From the NCBI RefSeq assembly GCF_009208555.1, contig NZ_WFLI01000022.1, forward strand, positions 1 to 64,000: a stretch of 64,000 nucleotides of DNA. Direction: 5' to 3'. The position numbers and the translations under genes were made by a program. The stretch is from Janthinobacterium violaceinigrum. Its GTDB lineage: Bacteria > Pseudomonadota > Gammaproteobacteria > Burkholderiales > Burkholderiaceae_D. Below the pieces are notes generated by a model. The model was not told where the DNA came from. It was given only the letters and a program-made list of their open reading frames with translations, and did no database searches. The first letter of the stretch is position 1. Each line of letters begins with the position of its first letter. This document shows positions 54,216-63,414 of the stretch, one piece after another.

Positions 54216-57200
54216 TTACTTTTGCAGGCTGATCGACGCCGCTTTCGGCGCGCGGCGTCCCATCAGGAACAGCACGGCCTTTTTCAGCATGCGGTAGACG
54301 AAGCGCACCAGCAGCAAGGTCAGCACGCACTCGAACATGGTCAATATCATGGCCACGGCCACGGGCATGCGTTCGGCGCGGCGGTGGAACTTGGCCACGG
54401 CGCCATCGCGGGCGATCTCGATGCTGTCATAGAAGGTCGGCACGACCAGCAGGGTCAGAATCGTCGAGGTGATGGTGCCGCCGATGATGGCGATCGCCAG
54501 TGGACGGTAGAACTCGCCGCCCTCGCCCAGGCCCAGCGCCACGGGGAACATGCCGGCGATCAGCGCAAACGTCGTCATCAGGATGGGGCGCAGACGCATG
54601 CGGCCCGCATACATCAGCGCATCTTCGCGGCCATGGCCCTCTTCCTCGCGCTTGCGCGCCGCGTCCAGCAGCAGGATGGCGTTCTTGGCGACCAGGCCCA
54701 TCAGCATGATGATGCCGATAAAGCTCATCAGGTTGAGGGTGTTGTTCGTGATCACCAGCGCCACCACCACGCCGATCAGACTGAGCGGCAAGGACATCAT
54801 CACGGCCACCGGCGCCGTAAAGGAACCAAACTGCATCACGAGAATCAAATACATCAGGCCGATACCCATCACCAGCGCGATCAGCATTTCCGTGAACAGC
54901 TCCTGCTGGTCCTGACCGGCGCCGCCGAGCGCCAGGCCGTAGCCGGGCGGGAAGTCGATGGAGTTGGCCAGTTTCATGGCGTCGCTCGTCACTTCGCCGT
55001 TCGAGCGGCCCTGTGCATTGGCCGACACGGTAATCGTGCGCTTGCCATTCTTGTGCTCGATACCGGACGGGCCCTTGCCCATGGTAATGGTGGCGATCTG
55101 GTCCAGCGGCACCATTTGCGACGTGCCCGTCACGCTGATGGGCAGGCGCTCGATGTTTTCCGATGCCACACGGTCATCGGGATGCAGGCGCACGGCCACG
55201 TCGCGCGTCTCGCCCGTCGGATCGACCCAGTCGCCCACTTCCACGCCGGCAAACGCCACGCGCAGCGATTGCGCCGCATCATTGACGGAAATGCCCATCG
55301 AATTGGCCAGGCCACGGTTGAGCTCAATCTGCAGCTCGTTTTTCGGGTCCTGCTCGGACAGGCCCACGTCGACGGCGCCGGGAATGGTGCGCAGCTTGTC
55401 CATGTAGGCATTCGTAATTTCCATGAGTTTACGCGAGTCGGGACCCGTGAATTCCACCTGGATCGGCTTTTGCGAACCGTTGCTCAAGTCATCCTGCACC
55501 ACGTATTCGGCCCCCACCAGGCGCGACATCTTCTCGCGCAACTCGACGGCAATTTCCTTGGCCGAACGCTTGCGGGTATTGCGTTTGCCGATGTCGACAT
55601 ACACGCGTCCGCCGCCCGCATTGATGGAGCTGTTGGTATCCTTGGTTTCAGGCAAGGTACGCGCCAGCACGGCCGCCGCTTCCAGTTTCAAGCGCGAATA
55701 CTCGATGCTGCTCGACGATGGCGTGCGCACATTGATCATCAGATTGCCCGAGTCGGATGCCGGCAAGAAACTCGTGCCGCCATGCGTGGCGTGCAGGACG
55801 ATGGCGCCCACCAGGCTGCCGAAGGCGATCACGGCCATCCAGCGGCGGTGATGCAGGGCCCAGGCGATCACGCGGCCATAGCGGTCAGCCTGGTGGTCGA
55901 ACCAGTGGTTGAATTTTTCCAGCACACGGCCGATGCCTTTTTTCGGCGCCGAGTGTTCCTCGACCGGGTCGCCCCAGTAGGCCGACAGCATGGGGTCAAG
56001 CGTAAACGAGATGCCCAGGCTCACCAGCACCGAGCACGTCACCGTCAAGGCGAACGGGCGGAACCATTCGCCGGAGATGCCCGGCATGAAAGCGACGGGA
56101 ATGAAGACGGCGATGATGGAGAAGGTGGTGGCGGCCACGGCCATGCCGATCTCGGCCGTGCCTTCCAGCGCGGCCGTGCGGCGGTCCTTGCCCATCTGCA
56201 TGTGGCGCACGATGTTTTCGCGCACCACGATGGCATCATCGATCAGCACGCCAATGGCCAGCGACAGGCCCAGCAAGGTCATGAAGTTCAGGGTAAAGCC
56301 GCACAGCCACACGGCAATGAAGGCGGCAATCACGGACGTGGGCAGGCTCAGCGCCGTGATCAGGGTCGACCGCCAGGAGTTGAGGAAGGCGTAGACGACG
56401 AAAATCGTCAGCACGGCGCCCAGCACCAGCGATTCGATCACATTGTTCAGGCTATGCTGGGCGTTTTCGCCGCCGTCGCGCGTCACTTGCAGGATCGTGC
56501 CTTTCGGCAAGGTCTTGTTGATCTCCGCCACCATGTCGCGGATCTTGTTGGCCACGCTGACGGTCGAGGCGTCGCGCACGCGGGTAATCGAAATGCCCAC
56601 GTTGGGCTTGCCGCTGCGCATGCTCAAGCTGTTGACTTCGGCAAAGCCATCCTCGATGGTGGCCACTTGCGCCAGGCGCACGATTTCCTCGCCGCGGCGC
56701 TTGATCACCACTTTTTCGAAGTCGCTAGGCGACTCGATGCGGCCCACCAGGCGGATGCTTTTCTCGTCCAGGGTGCCGCGCACCTTGCCCACGGGCGCAT
56801 TCGTGTTCTGGTTGCGCAGGGCGGTGACGACGTCGCTGACGGAAACGTTATATTCACGCAGCTTTTCCGCCCGCAGCAGCACGGACAGTTCGCGCTTGAG
56901 CGAACCGCCCACGTTGACCAGCGCCACGCCGTCGACGGTGCGGAAGCGGTCGGACAGCACGTCTTCGGCCAGGCGCGAAATTTCCGCATGGCTTTGCGTA
57001 TTCGACGACAGCGCCAGCTGCATGATCGGTTCGGCAGCCGGGTCGATGCGCTGCAGGATAGGCTCGCGCATTTCCGTCGGCAACTTGTAGCGCACGGCGG
57101 CAATCGCATTGCGGATATTGTCGGACGCCTCGATCAGGTTGGTATTGAACGAGAACTTCAGGAAGATGCTGGCCGCGCCTTCATTCGAGTCGCTATTGAC

Positions 57201-57437
57201 CTCGGTCACGCCGGAAATGCTTTGCAGCGATTTTTCCAGACGGTTCACCACTTCGCGCTCGACCGTATCGGGCGATGCGCCAGGGTAAGGAATGCTGACG
57301 ACGATGAACGGCACTTCGACGTCCGGATTCTGGTTGACGCGCAATTTCTTGAGCGCCAGCAAGCCGACGCACATCATTGCCAGGATCAGGACGATGGTGG
57401 CAGTGGGCCGCTTGATACTGAAATCGGAAAGAAACAT
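54216..57437 (-). CDS. RND multidrug efflux transporter permease (second system)
   Basis: 1073 residues. N-terminal MFLSDFSIKRPTATIVLILAMM; proton-relay Asp pair in GVLIDDAIVVRENIVRHMQMG; porter-domain block IPYPGASPDTVEREV. Sequence is clearly different from the pump at 48214. It lies 3 bases after its adaptor gene. The C-terminus has an extra hydrophobic segment (VAVAMILTMFECVLTLLLVRF), longer than in typical AcrB. Substrates are unknown. Confidence 0.93.
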   Translation of the reverse strand: MFLSDFSIKRPTATIVLILAMMCVGLLALKKLRVNQNPDVEVPFIVVSIPYPGASPDTVEREVVNRLEKSLQSISGVTEVNSDSNEGAASIFLKFSFNTNLIEASDNIRNAIAAVRYKLPTEMREPILQRIDPAAEPIMQLALSSNTQSHAEISRLAEDVLSDRFRTVDGVALVNVGGSLKRELSVLLRAEKLREYNVSVSDVVTALRNQNTNAPVGKVRGTLDEKSIRLVGRIESPSDFEKVVIKRRGEEIVRLAQVATIEDGFAEVNSLSMRSGKPNVGISITRVRDASTVSVANKIRDMVAEINKTLPKGTILQVTRDGGENAQHSLNNVIESLVLGAVLTIFVVYAFLNSWRSTLITALSLPTSVIAAFIAVWLCGFTLNFMTLLGLSLAIGVLIDDAIVVRENIVRHMQMGKDRRTAALEGTAEIGMAVAATTFSIIAVFIPVAFMPGISGEWFRPFALTVTCSVLVSLGISFTLDPMLSAYWGDPVEEHSAPKKGIGRVLEKFNHWFDHQADRYGRVIAWALHHRRWMAVIAFGSLVGAIVLHATHGGTSFLPASDSGNLMINVRTPSSSSIEYSRLKLEAAAVLARTLPETKDTNSSINAGGGRVYVDIGKRNTRKRSAKEIAVELREKMSRLVGAEYVVQDDLSNGSQKPIQVEFTGPDSRKLMEITNAYMDKLRTIPGAVDVGLSEQDPKNELQIELNRGLANSMGISVNDAAQSLRVAFAGVEVGDWVDPTGETRDVAVRLHPDDRVASENIERLPISVTGTSQMVPLDQIATITMGKGPSGIEHKNGKRTITVSANAQGRSNGEVTSDAMKLANSIDFPPGYGLALGGAGQDQQELFTEMLIALVMGIGLMYLILVMQFGSFTAPVAVMMSLPLSLIGVVVALVITNNTLNLMSFIGIIMLMGLVAKNAILLLDAARKREEEGHGREDALMYAGRMRLRPILMTTFALIAGMFPVALGLGEGGEFYRPLAIAIIGGTITSTILTLLVVPTFYDSIEIARDGAVAKFHRRAERMPVAVAMILTMFECVLTLLLVRFVYRMLKKAVLFLMGRRAPKAASISLQK

Positions 57438-57440
57438 GGC

Positions 57441-58613
57441 TTAGTTTCCTTTACCGGCAACGGCGGAGCTGCTGCTGGCCACGGCGGCTGCCGGCACGGC
57501 CTTGGCGGCCGTCAACTCCACTTTCTGCCCATCCTTGAAGGTCGAGCCCGGCGTGCGCAGCACGGTGTCGCCGCTGGCCAGGCCGCTTTGCACTTCCCAC
57601 TGGCCCGTGCGCACGTCGCGCGTGCCGATGTGCAGGGTGGCCTTGTGCAGGGCCTTGTCCTTGACTTTCCACGTGTACGTGACGTCGCCCGCCTTCACCA
57701 GAGCCGAGTCGGGTATCATCAGCGCGCTGATGCTGTCCGTCTCGATGCGCCCTTCCGCATACAGGCCAGCCACACGCGGTTGTTCCTTGTCATTGAAATC
57801 GACGAGCACGGCCACCTGGCGCGTGACGGCATTGGCGGCCGGGTCGACGCGGCGCACCTTGCCCGCAAAATCCTGTCCCGGATAACCGTTGATGCGGAAC
57901 AGTACAGGCTGGCCCACCTTGACGACGCCGATCTTGTCGGCCGACACCAGGCCTTCCAGGCGCATGCTGGTCGGATCGATGACCTTGATCAATTCCTTGC
58001 CGATTTGCGCCGTATCGCCATTCGATACCTTGCGCTCGCTCACGATGCCGTCGAACGGCGCGCGCACGAGGGTGCGCTGCAACTGCTGGCGCGCCTGGAC
58101 GGCGCGGCTCTTCGCGGCGGACAGATCGCTTTGCGCATTGTTGCGGCGGATTTCCGCGTCTTCCAATGCCTGCGTCGAGGTCATGCCCGAGGCGCGCAGG
58201 GTTTTCATGCGCTGGAACATGCGTTCGGACTGCTCCAGCACCTGGCTGGCGGCGCGGCTGGCTTCCTCGGCCGAATTGAGGCTGTCGCGGATGGACGTTT
58301 CGTCCAGGCGCACCAGCACGTCGCCCCGCTTGACGGCTTCGCCGTTTTCCTTCATGACCTGGATCACCACGGCCGATACTTCCGCGCGCAAGTCCGCGTT
58401 GCGCTCCGGCTGCACGGAACCGGTGATGACGGGGCCTGACGCCAGCGCATTGCTTTGTATGGTCAGCAAGTCTTCCGGAGACACGAGCAGATTGGCGGCG
58501 GCGCCCGCCTGTTCCTTGGCGCCTTTGTCGCCCTTGCCGGGATCTTTGGACTCTTTGCCACAAGCGGTCAAGGCAGAAGCGATTGCCAGAACAAACAGGG
58601 TTTTGCGCAACAT
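57441..58613 (-). CDS. RND efflux periplasmic adaptor lipoprotein (second system)
   Basis: 390 residues; lipobox LTACG anchors it. Barrel-sandwich halves VSAVVIQVMKENGEAVKRGD and VRAPFDGIVSERKVSNGDT flank a helical hairpin. Ser/Ala/Val-rich tail. First gene of a two-gene leftward operon with no outer-membrane factor; it may share the OMF of the neighbouring operon or use a distant one. Confidence 0.92.
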   Translation of the reverse strand: MLRKTLFVLAIASALTACGKESKDPGKGDKGAKEQAGAAANLLVSPEDLLTIQSNALASGPVITGSVQPERNADLRAEVSAVVIQVMKENGEAVKRGDVLVRLDETSIRDSLNSAEEASRAASQVLEQSERMFQRMKTLRASGMTSTQALEDAEIRRNNAQSDLSAAKSRAVQARQQLQRTLVRAPFDGIVSERKVSNGDTAQIGKELIKVIDPTSMRLEGLVSADKIGVVKVGQPVLFRINGYPGQDFAGKVRRVDPAANAVTRQVAVLVDFNDKEQPRVAGLYAEGRIETDSISALMIPDSALVKAGDVTYTWKVKDKALHKATLHIGTRDVRTGQWEVQSGLASGDTVLRTPGSTFKDGQKVELTAAKAVPAAAVASSSSAVAGKGN

Positions 58614-58804
58614 GGGTAATTCTCCGGATAGATAGCACCGCTACCGTCCCGGCGGCCCGGATAGGGCAGCAGGCGATAGCAAGCATTTATTTTTATTAAA
58701 ACCACAAGCGCCAAAGTATCCATGAGTGCGTCTGGGCATGTCAATCGGCCGTTTCCTGTAATGCTTTAATCAATGGATGAAACGTAGTTTTTACGCCCTG
58801 AAAC

Positions 58805-58835
58805 GCAAAACCCCGCCTTGAAGCGGGGTTTTGCG
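58805..58835 (-). terminator. Terminator of the DUF212 gene
   Basis: GCAAAACCCCGC / GCGGGGTTTTGC hairpin with flanking T-rich end. Confidence 0.8.
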
Positions 58836-58852
58836 TTGCCGGATAAGCGGGC

Positions 58853-59278
58853 CTAGCGGGCGAAAACGTAGTTGATCAGGAAACCGATGGCCACGCCCGT
58901 GCACAGGCCGCCGGCGATCTCGACCAGGGTATGGCCCATGCGCTCGCGCAAGGTCTTGTGCGCGGGGCTGGACGCTTCCCCGGCCAGGCGGTTGATGGCC
59001 GCAGCCTGCTTGCCCACATGCTGGCGCAGGCTGTTGGCGTCGATGATGACGATGAAGGCCAGGGTGACGGCCACGCCGAAGGCGGGATGGCCTATGCCTT
59101 CCCGCAAGGCGATCAGTGTTGCCATGCTGGAAACGACGGCGCTGTGGTTGCTGGGAAAGCCGCCATTGCCGACCAGGCCGAATGCCCATTGCCGCGTGCG
59201 GACACTGTTGATCAGGAATTTGATCGGTCCGACCAGGATCCAGGTGATCAGGGGCGTGACGAGGTAAGCGATATCCAC
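58853..59278 (-). CDS. Divergent PAP2 family membrane protein (DUF212, YuiD-like)
   Basis: 141 residues with about four membrane segments. The family blocks GGFPSNHSAVVSSMATLIAL (the PSxH site of PAP2 enzymes) and the conserved RERMGHTLVEIAGGLCTGV end are present. Probably a phosphatase-like membrane protein; activity not established. Monocistronic and divergent from the Ter-type genes. Confidence 0.88.
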   Translation of the reverse strand: MDIAYLVTPLITWILVGPIKFLINSVRTRQWAFGLVGNGGFPSNHSAVVSSMATLIALREGIGHPAFGVAVTLAFIVIIDANSLRQHVGKQAAAINRLAGEASSPAHKTLRERMGHTLVEIAGGLCTGVAIGFLINYVFAR

Positions 59279-59524
59279 GGGGTATTCCTTCTTATATGTC
59301 TGTAAAGTCTATGAGGGGCTGCGGCAGCCAGATGGGCGCGCCGCAATTATCGCAGATCGGCCACGCCAGCAGAACTGTCTGTCGCCCGCCTATAAAACGC
59401 CGCCCCCGGCGGCAACTAATATAAAATCATGGCATATACAACAATTGACGTATATCAACACTGAGTGCGGCGCACACAGCGGCGCGGATAATCAAACGTC
59501 TTCCATACTTGCAACGGGGTCCTC

Positions 59525-60607
59525 ATGCGGCATTTCAGAATTTCCTTTTTAGTCACTTTTATCCTGATGGCGGTGTCGGGCTGGTGGGGTTACAGCCACG
59601 GCGGCATGCCCGGCATGATCCAGGCGCTGTGGATCACGGGCGTGCTGGGCATCATGGAAGTGTCGCTGTCGTTCGACAATGCCGTGGTCAATGCCTCGGT
59701 CTTGCGTCACTGGAATGAATTCTGGCAAAAACTGTTCCTCACGGTCGGTATCCTCGTCGCCGTCTTCGGCATGCGGCTGCTGTTCCCGCTGGTCATCGTT
59801 TCCGTCGCCACGGGCCTGGGCCTGGTCGACGTGTGGACCATGGCCACCACGACGCCGGACGTGTATGCCAAGCACCTGACGGACAACCACGCGCAGGTGG
59901 CGGCGTTCGGCGGCGCCTTCCTGCTGCTGGTCTTCCTGAACTTCCTGTTCGACGACGAGAAGGAATTGCACTGGCTCGGTTGGGCCGAGGAAAAAGTCAA
60001 TGCGCTGGGCACCGAAAGCCTGGCCGTGCTGATCACCATGGGCGCCGTGGCCGCCTGCGTGGCCATGGGCCCTGCGGAACAAAAATACAGCGTGCTGGCG
60101 TCGGGCATCGTCGGCATCGCCGTCTACATCGGCGTGAACTGGATCAGCGGCTTGCTGGAAGAAGGCGAACCGGACTTGCAGGATGACGAAGAAGAAAACG
60201 CGGCACCGGCTAAAAACGGCAATGGCGACCTCGTGAAAACCGTGGCGCGCGGCAGCATCGGCGGCTTCCTGTACCTGGAAGTGCTCGATGCCTCGTTCAG
60301 CTTTGACGGCGTGATCGGCGCGTTCGCCATCACCAACGACGTTGTCATCATCATGCTGGGCCTGGCCATCGGCGCCATGTTTGTGCGTTCGATGACGGTC
60401 TTCCTCGTGCACAAGGGCACCCTGGACGAATTCGTCTACCTCGAACACGGCGCCCATTATGCGATCGGCATCCTGGCCTTGATCATGCTGGCCTCCGTCA
60501 AGTACCATATTCCGGAGTGGTTCACGGGCCTGTCGGGCGTGGCCTTCATCCTGGTCTCGCTGTGGTCGTCCTTGCGTTATCGCAAACGGCACGCGGCACA
60601 AGCTTGA
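59525..60607 (+). CDS. DUF475 membrane protein, TerC superfamily
   Basis: 360 residues with about nine membrane helices. Conserved acidic membrane motifs GIMEVSLSFDNAVVNA near the N-terminus and LEVLDASFSFDGVIGAFAIT in the second half are the repeated TerC-type metal sites (ExSxxND-like). An acidic cytoplasmic loop (EEGEPDLQDDEEENA) joins the halves. Family members are implicated in metal-linked stress responses and often neighbour TerD genes, as here. Start has GGGG upstream. Promoter region 59279-59524 is A/T-richer with a TATAAAAT stretch. Confidence 0.88.
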   Translation: MRHFRISFLVTFILMAVSGWWGYSHGGMPGMIQALWITGVLGIMEVSLSFDNAVVNASVLRHWNEFWQKLFLTVGILVAVFGMRLLFPLVIVSVATGLGLVDVWTMATTTPDVYAKHLTDNHAQVAAFGGAFLLLVFLNFLFDDEKELHWLGWAEEKVNALGTESLAVLITMGAVAACVAMGPAEQKYSVLASGIVGIAVYIGVNWISGLLEEGEPDLQDDEEENAAPAKNGNGDLVKTVARGSIGGFLYLEVLDASFSFDGVIGAFAITNDVVIIMLGLAIGAMFVRSMTVFLVHKGTLDEFVYLEHGAHYAIGILALIMLASVKYHIPEWFTGLSGVAFILVSLWSSLRYRKRHAAQA

Positions 60608-60709
60608 AATCGGGGAGATCGTCCCCAATTGAGAGAGTGATGGCACGAGCGCCTTACGCGCTCATCCCATGCAGGTATGTTTAAGTAAATTACTGAAAAG
60701 GAGCACCAC

Positions 60710-61285
60710 ATGGCAATCAGTTTGCAAAAAGGCGGCAACGTCAACCTGAGCAAGGAAGCACCGAACCTGAAGAAGATCATCGTCGGCCTCGGCTGGGATC
60801 CTCGTTCGACCGACGGCGCCACCTTCGACCTTGACGGCAGCGCTTTCCTCCTGAAAAGCGACGGCAAAGTCCGTGGCGACTCTGACTTTATCTTCTACAA
60901 CAACCTGAAGTCGACCGACGGCTCCGTCGTCCACACGGGCGACAACCAGACGGGCGAAGGCGAAGGCGACGATGAGCGCATCGAAATCGACCTGACCCGC
61001 GTACCAAACGACATCGACCGCATCAGCATCACCGTCACGATTCACGACGCCGACGCGCGCCGCCAGAACTTCGGCATGGTGTCGAAAGCCTTCATCCGCT
61101 GCCTGAACGCGGAAGGCGAGCGCGAAATCGCCCGCTACGACCTGTCCGAAGACAGCTCGACGGAAACGGCGATGATCTTTGGCGAGATCTACCGCTACAA
61201 CGGCGAATGGAAGTTCAAGGCCATCGGCCAGGGCTTCAACGGCGGCCTGGGCCCCCTCGCCCGTTCGTTCGGCGTCAATGCCTGA
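60710..61285 (+). CDS. terD: TerD family calcium-binding stress protein
   Basis: 191 residues, cytosolic double-stranded beta-helix protein of the tellurite/phage-resistance Ter group. VNLSKEAPNLKKIIVGLGWD, the calcium site FDLDGSAFLL and SDFIFYNNLKSTDGSV, and GDNQTGEGEGDDERIEIDL are the family signature. It is between the DUF475 and AIM24-like genes and followed by a terminator. Confidence 0.94.
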   Translation: MAISLQKGGNVNLSKEAPNLKKIIVGLGWDPRSTDGATFDLDGSAFLLKSDGKVRGDSDFIFYNNLKSTDGSVVHTGDNQTGEGEGDDERIEIDLTRVPNDIDRISITVTIHDADARRQNFGMVSKAFIRCLNAEGEREIARYDLSEDSSTETAMIFGEIYRYNGEWKFKAIGQGFNGGLGPLARSFGVNA

Positions 61286-61374
61286 CATTCACGCTCGTTA
61301 AACCTGCCGGCCGCTCATTGAGCGTGCCCGCGAGGGTTTTTCGGAGTGAATTGCATAAATGTCATATCATCACT

Positions 61375-61405
61375 GCCGCCTGCACAGTTCAGGCGGCTTT
61401 TTTTT
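61375..61405 (+). terminator. Terminator after terD
   Basis: GCCGCCTG / CAGGCGGC hairpin followed by eight T residues. It ends only about 12 bases before the next start codon, so it may attenuate expression of the AIM24-like gene. Confidence 0.85.
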
Positions 61406-61416
61406 GGAGATTTATC

Positions 61417-62133
61417 ATGCCAGTATTTAGTGTCACGGGCGACGTCGATCCTTTCCTCCACGTCAGCATGAAACAGGGCGAAACCATCTATTGCGAATCC
61501 GATGCGATGGTGATGATGGAAACGGCGCTGGACTTGAAGGGCAAGATGACGGGCGGCCTGGGCAGCGCCATCATGCGCCGCTTCGCCAACGGCGAATCGT
61601 TCTTCCAGCAGCACATCGAAGCGGTGCGCGGCAGCGGCGACTGCCTGCTCTCGCCCACCCTGCCGGGCGCCATCGAAGTGGTCGACGTGGGCGCGCGCCA
61701 GTACCTGCTCAACGACGGCGCCTTTGTCGCCGCCACCTCGGGCACGGAAATGAAAGTGCGCACGCAAAGCATCGGCAACGCATTGTTCGCGCAATCGGGC
61801 GGCTTCTTCGTCATGGAAACGGCGGGCACGGGGCAAGTGGTGGTGTCGGGCTTCGGCTCCATGTTCCAGCTCGACGTCGAGCCGGGCAAGGATGTCGTGA
61901 TCGACAATTCCCACGTGGTCTGCTGGGACAATAGCCTGAAATACGAAATTTCCGTCACCACGGGCGGCGGTTCGGGCGGCGGCGGCATCGGCGGCTTCCT
62001 CGGCAATATCGTCAACAGCGTGACCAGCGGCGAAGGCATCGTGCTGCGCTTTTCCGGCTCGGGCAAGGTGTTCATCTGCTCGCGCAACCGCGACGCGTTC
62101 CTCAAATGGACAGCCTCCGGCAAAGCTAGCTAG
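61417..62133 (+). CDS. AIM24 family protein (TIGR00266-like)
   Basis: 238 residues from ATG 61417 with GGAGA upstream. A beta-sandwich protein; blocks are VSMKQGETIYCESDAMVMME, FQQHIEAVRGSGDCLLSPTL, GSFGSMFQLD-like GFGSMFQLDVEPGKDVVID, and the Gly-rich GGGSGGGGIGGF loop before VLRFSGSGKVFI. Bacterial relatives often occur beside TerD genes. Biochemical role not established. Confidence 0.88.
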   Translation: MPVFSVTGDVDPFLHVSMKQGETIYCESDAMVMMETALDLKGKMTGGLGSAIMRRFANGESFFQQHIEAVRGSGDCLLSPTLPGAIEVVDVGARQYLLNDGAFVAATSGTEMKVRTQSIGNALFAQSGGFFVMETAGTGQVVVSGFGSMFQLDVEPGKDVVIDNSHVVCWDNSLKYEISVTTGGGSGGGGIGGFLGNIVNSVTSGEGIVLRFSGSGKVFICSRNRDAFLKWTASGKAS

Positions 62134-62134
62134 A

Positions 62135-62254
62135 GGCACCTGACCAAACCTACTACGCGTCGGCATAGGCGGCCTGCGATGCTCACCGTACTTTAGTACG
62201 GTTGCGCTTCTCGGCCACCTCTTCCTTCCGCTCGCTACGGTTTTGTCAGGCGCT
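62135..62254 (+). repeat. ~120-bp intergenic repeat with terminal inverted repeats, copy C
   Basis: Starts GGCACCTGACCAAAC one base after the AIM24-like stop and ends GTTTTGTCAGGCGCT. Core GCGATGCTCACCGTAC, loop, GTACGGTTGCGCTTCTCGG identical to copy A. It separates the AIM24-like gene from the ATP-grasp gene. Confidence 0.85.
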
Positions 62255-62376
62255 GTTAGTTTGTTGCTCAACGTTGTAGTTCAAAAAAATTCTAAGGCCA
62301 GGTTAAGTCTGGCTCGCTAGAATCCCCGCGCGCGCACCTGCGCGCGGCTTTCCCTTTCTTTACCCGGTCCCCGTAC

Positions 62377-63414
62377 ATGCAAAGAGTCTGGTTCAACAAA
62401 ACATTTTCCTCGGTCGGCACGGCCATGCGCCTGATCCGCGAGGCCGATAGTGCCGCCACGGGCGGCCAGCCCCGCTACCACATCGTGTGCAGCAATACGA
62501 ATGCGCATGCGGCGGCGTTCCTGTCGGCCCACGAATACGCGGTCGAACCGTCGGGATTGACCGGCCTCAATTATGTGGAGTGGTGCCTGGAATTTTGCCG
62601 CGACCGCCACATCACGATTTTCTGGCCCGGCAAGGAAGCCGGCCTGATCGGCAGCGCCAGCGCGCGTTTCGCCGCCATCGGCACGCGCGTGCTCAGCGTG
62701 GCCAGCGAAGAGACGCTGGCCCTGATGCACGACAAGGCGCGCTTCTGCGACGGCCTCGACCTGCCCATGGCGCGTCCGGCCGACTACCGCGCCGTCACCA
62801 CCATCGCCGACTACGACGCCGCCTACGCCGAGCTGCGCCCCCTGCACCGCAAGCTGTGCATCAAGCCATCGGAATCCGTATATGGCCTGGGCTTTGCCGT
62901 GCTCGATGAAGAGCGCACCAGCGCCCAACTGCTGCTGGCCGGCGCCGCCTACCAGATCAATGCGCAGGAGCTGCGCAGCGGCCTGGCGCAGATGGCATCG
63001 TTCAAGACCCTGCTGCTGATGGAATACCTCGATGGCCACGAATACAGCGCCGACTGCGTCGCCGACCAGGGCAAGCTCATCTGCGCCGTGCCGCGCAAGA
63101 AGCTGCACGGGGGCGGCAGCGGCCAGCTGATCGAGCTGCGCGCGGACTTGCTGGCCGCCTGCGACAAACTGGCGCGCGACTACCGCCTGAACGGCGTGTT
63201 CAACATCCAGTTCCGCGAAGGCGTGAACGGCCTGGCCCTGCTGGAAATCAACCCGCGCATGTCGGGCGGCATCGGCATGGCCTGCGCGGCAGGCCCGAAC
63301 CTGCCCTATCTGGCGCTGGCCGGTTTCGACCAGGGCTACGACAAGCTCACCGTGCCCGCCATCCGCGAAGGCATGCGCGTGGGCGAATCCGCGTACGCCG
63401 TGGAGCTGCCATGA
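62377..63414 (+). CDS. ATP-grasp family ligase of a Ter-associated operon
   Basis: 345 residues. N-terminal Rossmann-like half (RVWFNKTFSSVGTAMRLIRE; FWPGKEAGLIGSASARFAAI) and an ATP-grasp half with KLCIKPSESVYGLGF, LLMEYLDGHEYSADCV, and the metal/ATP motif LLEINPRMSGG (E290, N292). ATP-grasp enzymes join a carboxylate to an amine or thiol; substrate unknown. In published comparative work on Ter systems, ATP-grasp and phosphoribosyltransferase genes form a biosynthetic arm for a nucleoside-like product. The stop overlaps the next gene by 4 bases. Confidence 0.85.
   Translation: MQRVWFNKTFSSVGTAMRLIREADSAATGGQPRYHIVCSNTNAHAAAFLSAHEYAVEPSGLTGLNYVEWCLEFCRDRHITIFWPGKEAGLIGSASARFAAIGTRVLSVASEETLALMHDKARFCDGLDLPMARPADYRAVTTIADYDAAYAELRPLHRKLCIKPSESVYGLGFAVLDEERTSAQLLLAGAAYQINAQELRSGLAQMASFKTLLLMEYLDGHEYSADCVADQGKLICAVPRKKLHGGGSGQLIELRADLLAACDKLARDYRLNGVFNIQFREGVNGLALLEINPRMSGGIGMACAAGPNLPYLALAGFDQGYDKLTVPAIREGMRVGESAYAVELP

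Noticed and set aside
54222..58439. A very long open frame (about 1400 codons) on the plus strand
   Set aside because: It is antisense to the second RND operon, whose proteins are unmistakable. Translation is His/Arg/Gln-rich, typical of reverse-strand frames in high-G+C DNA.
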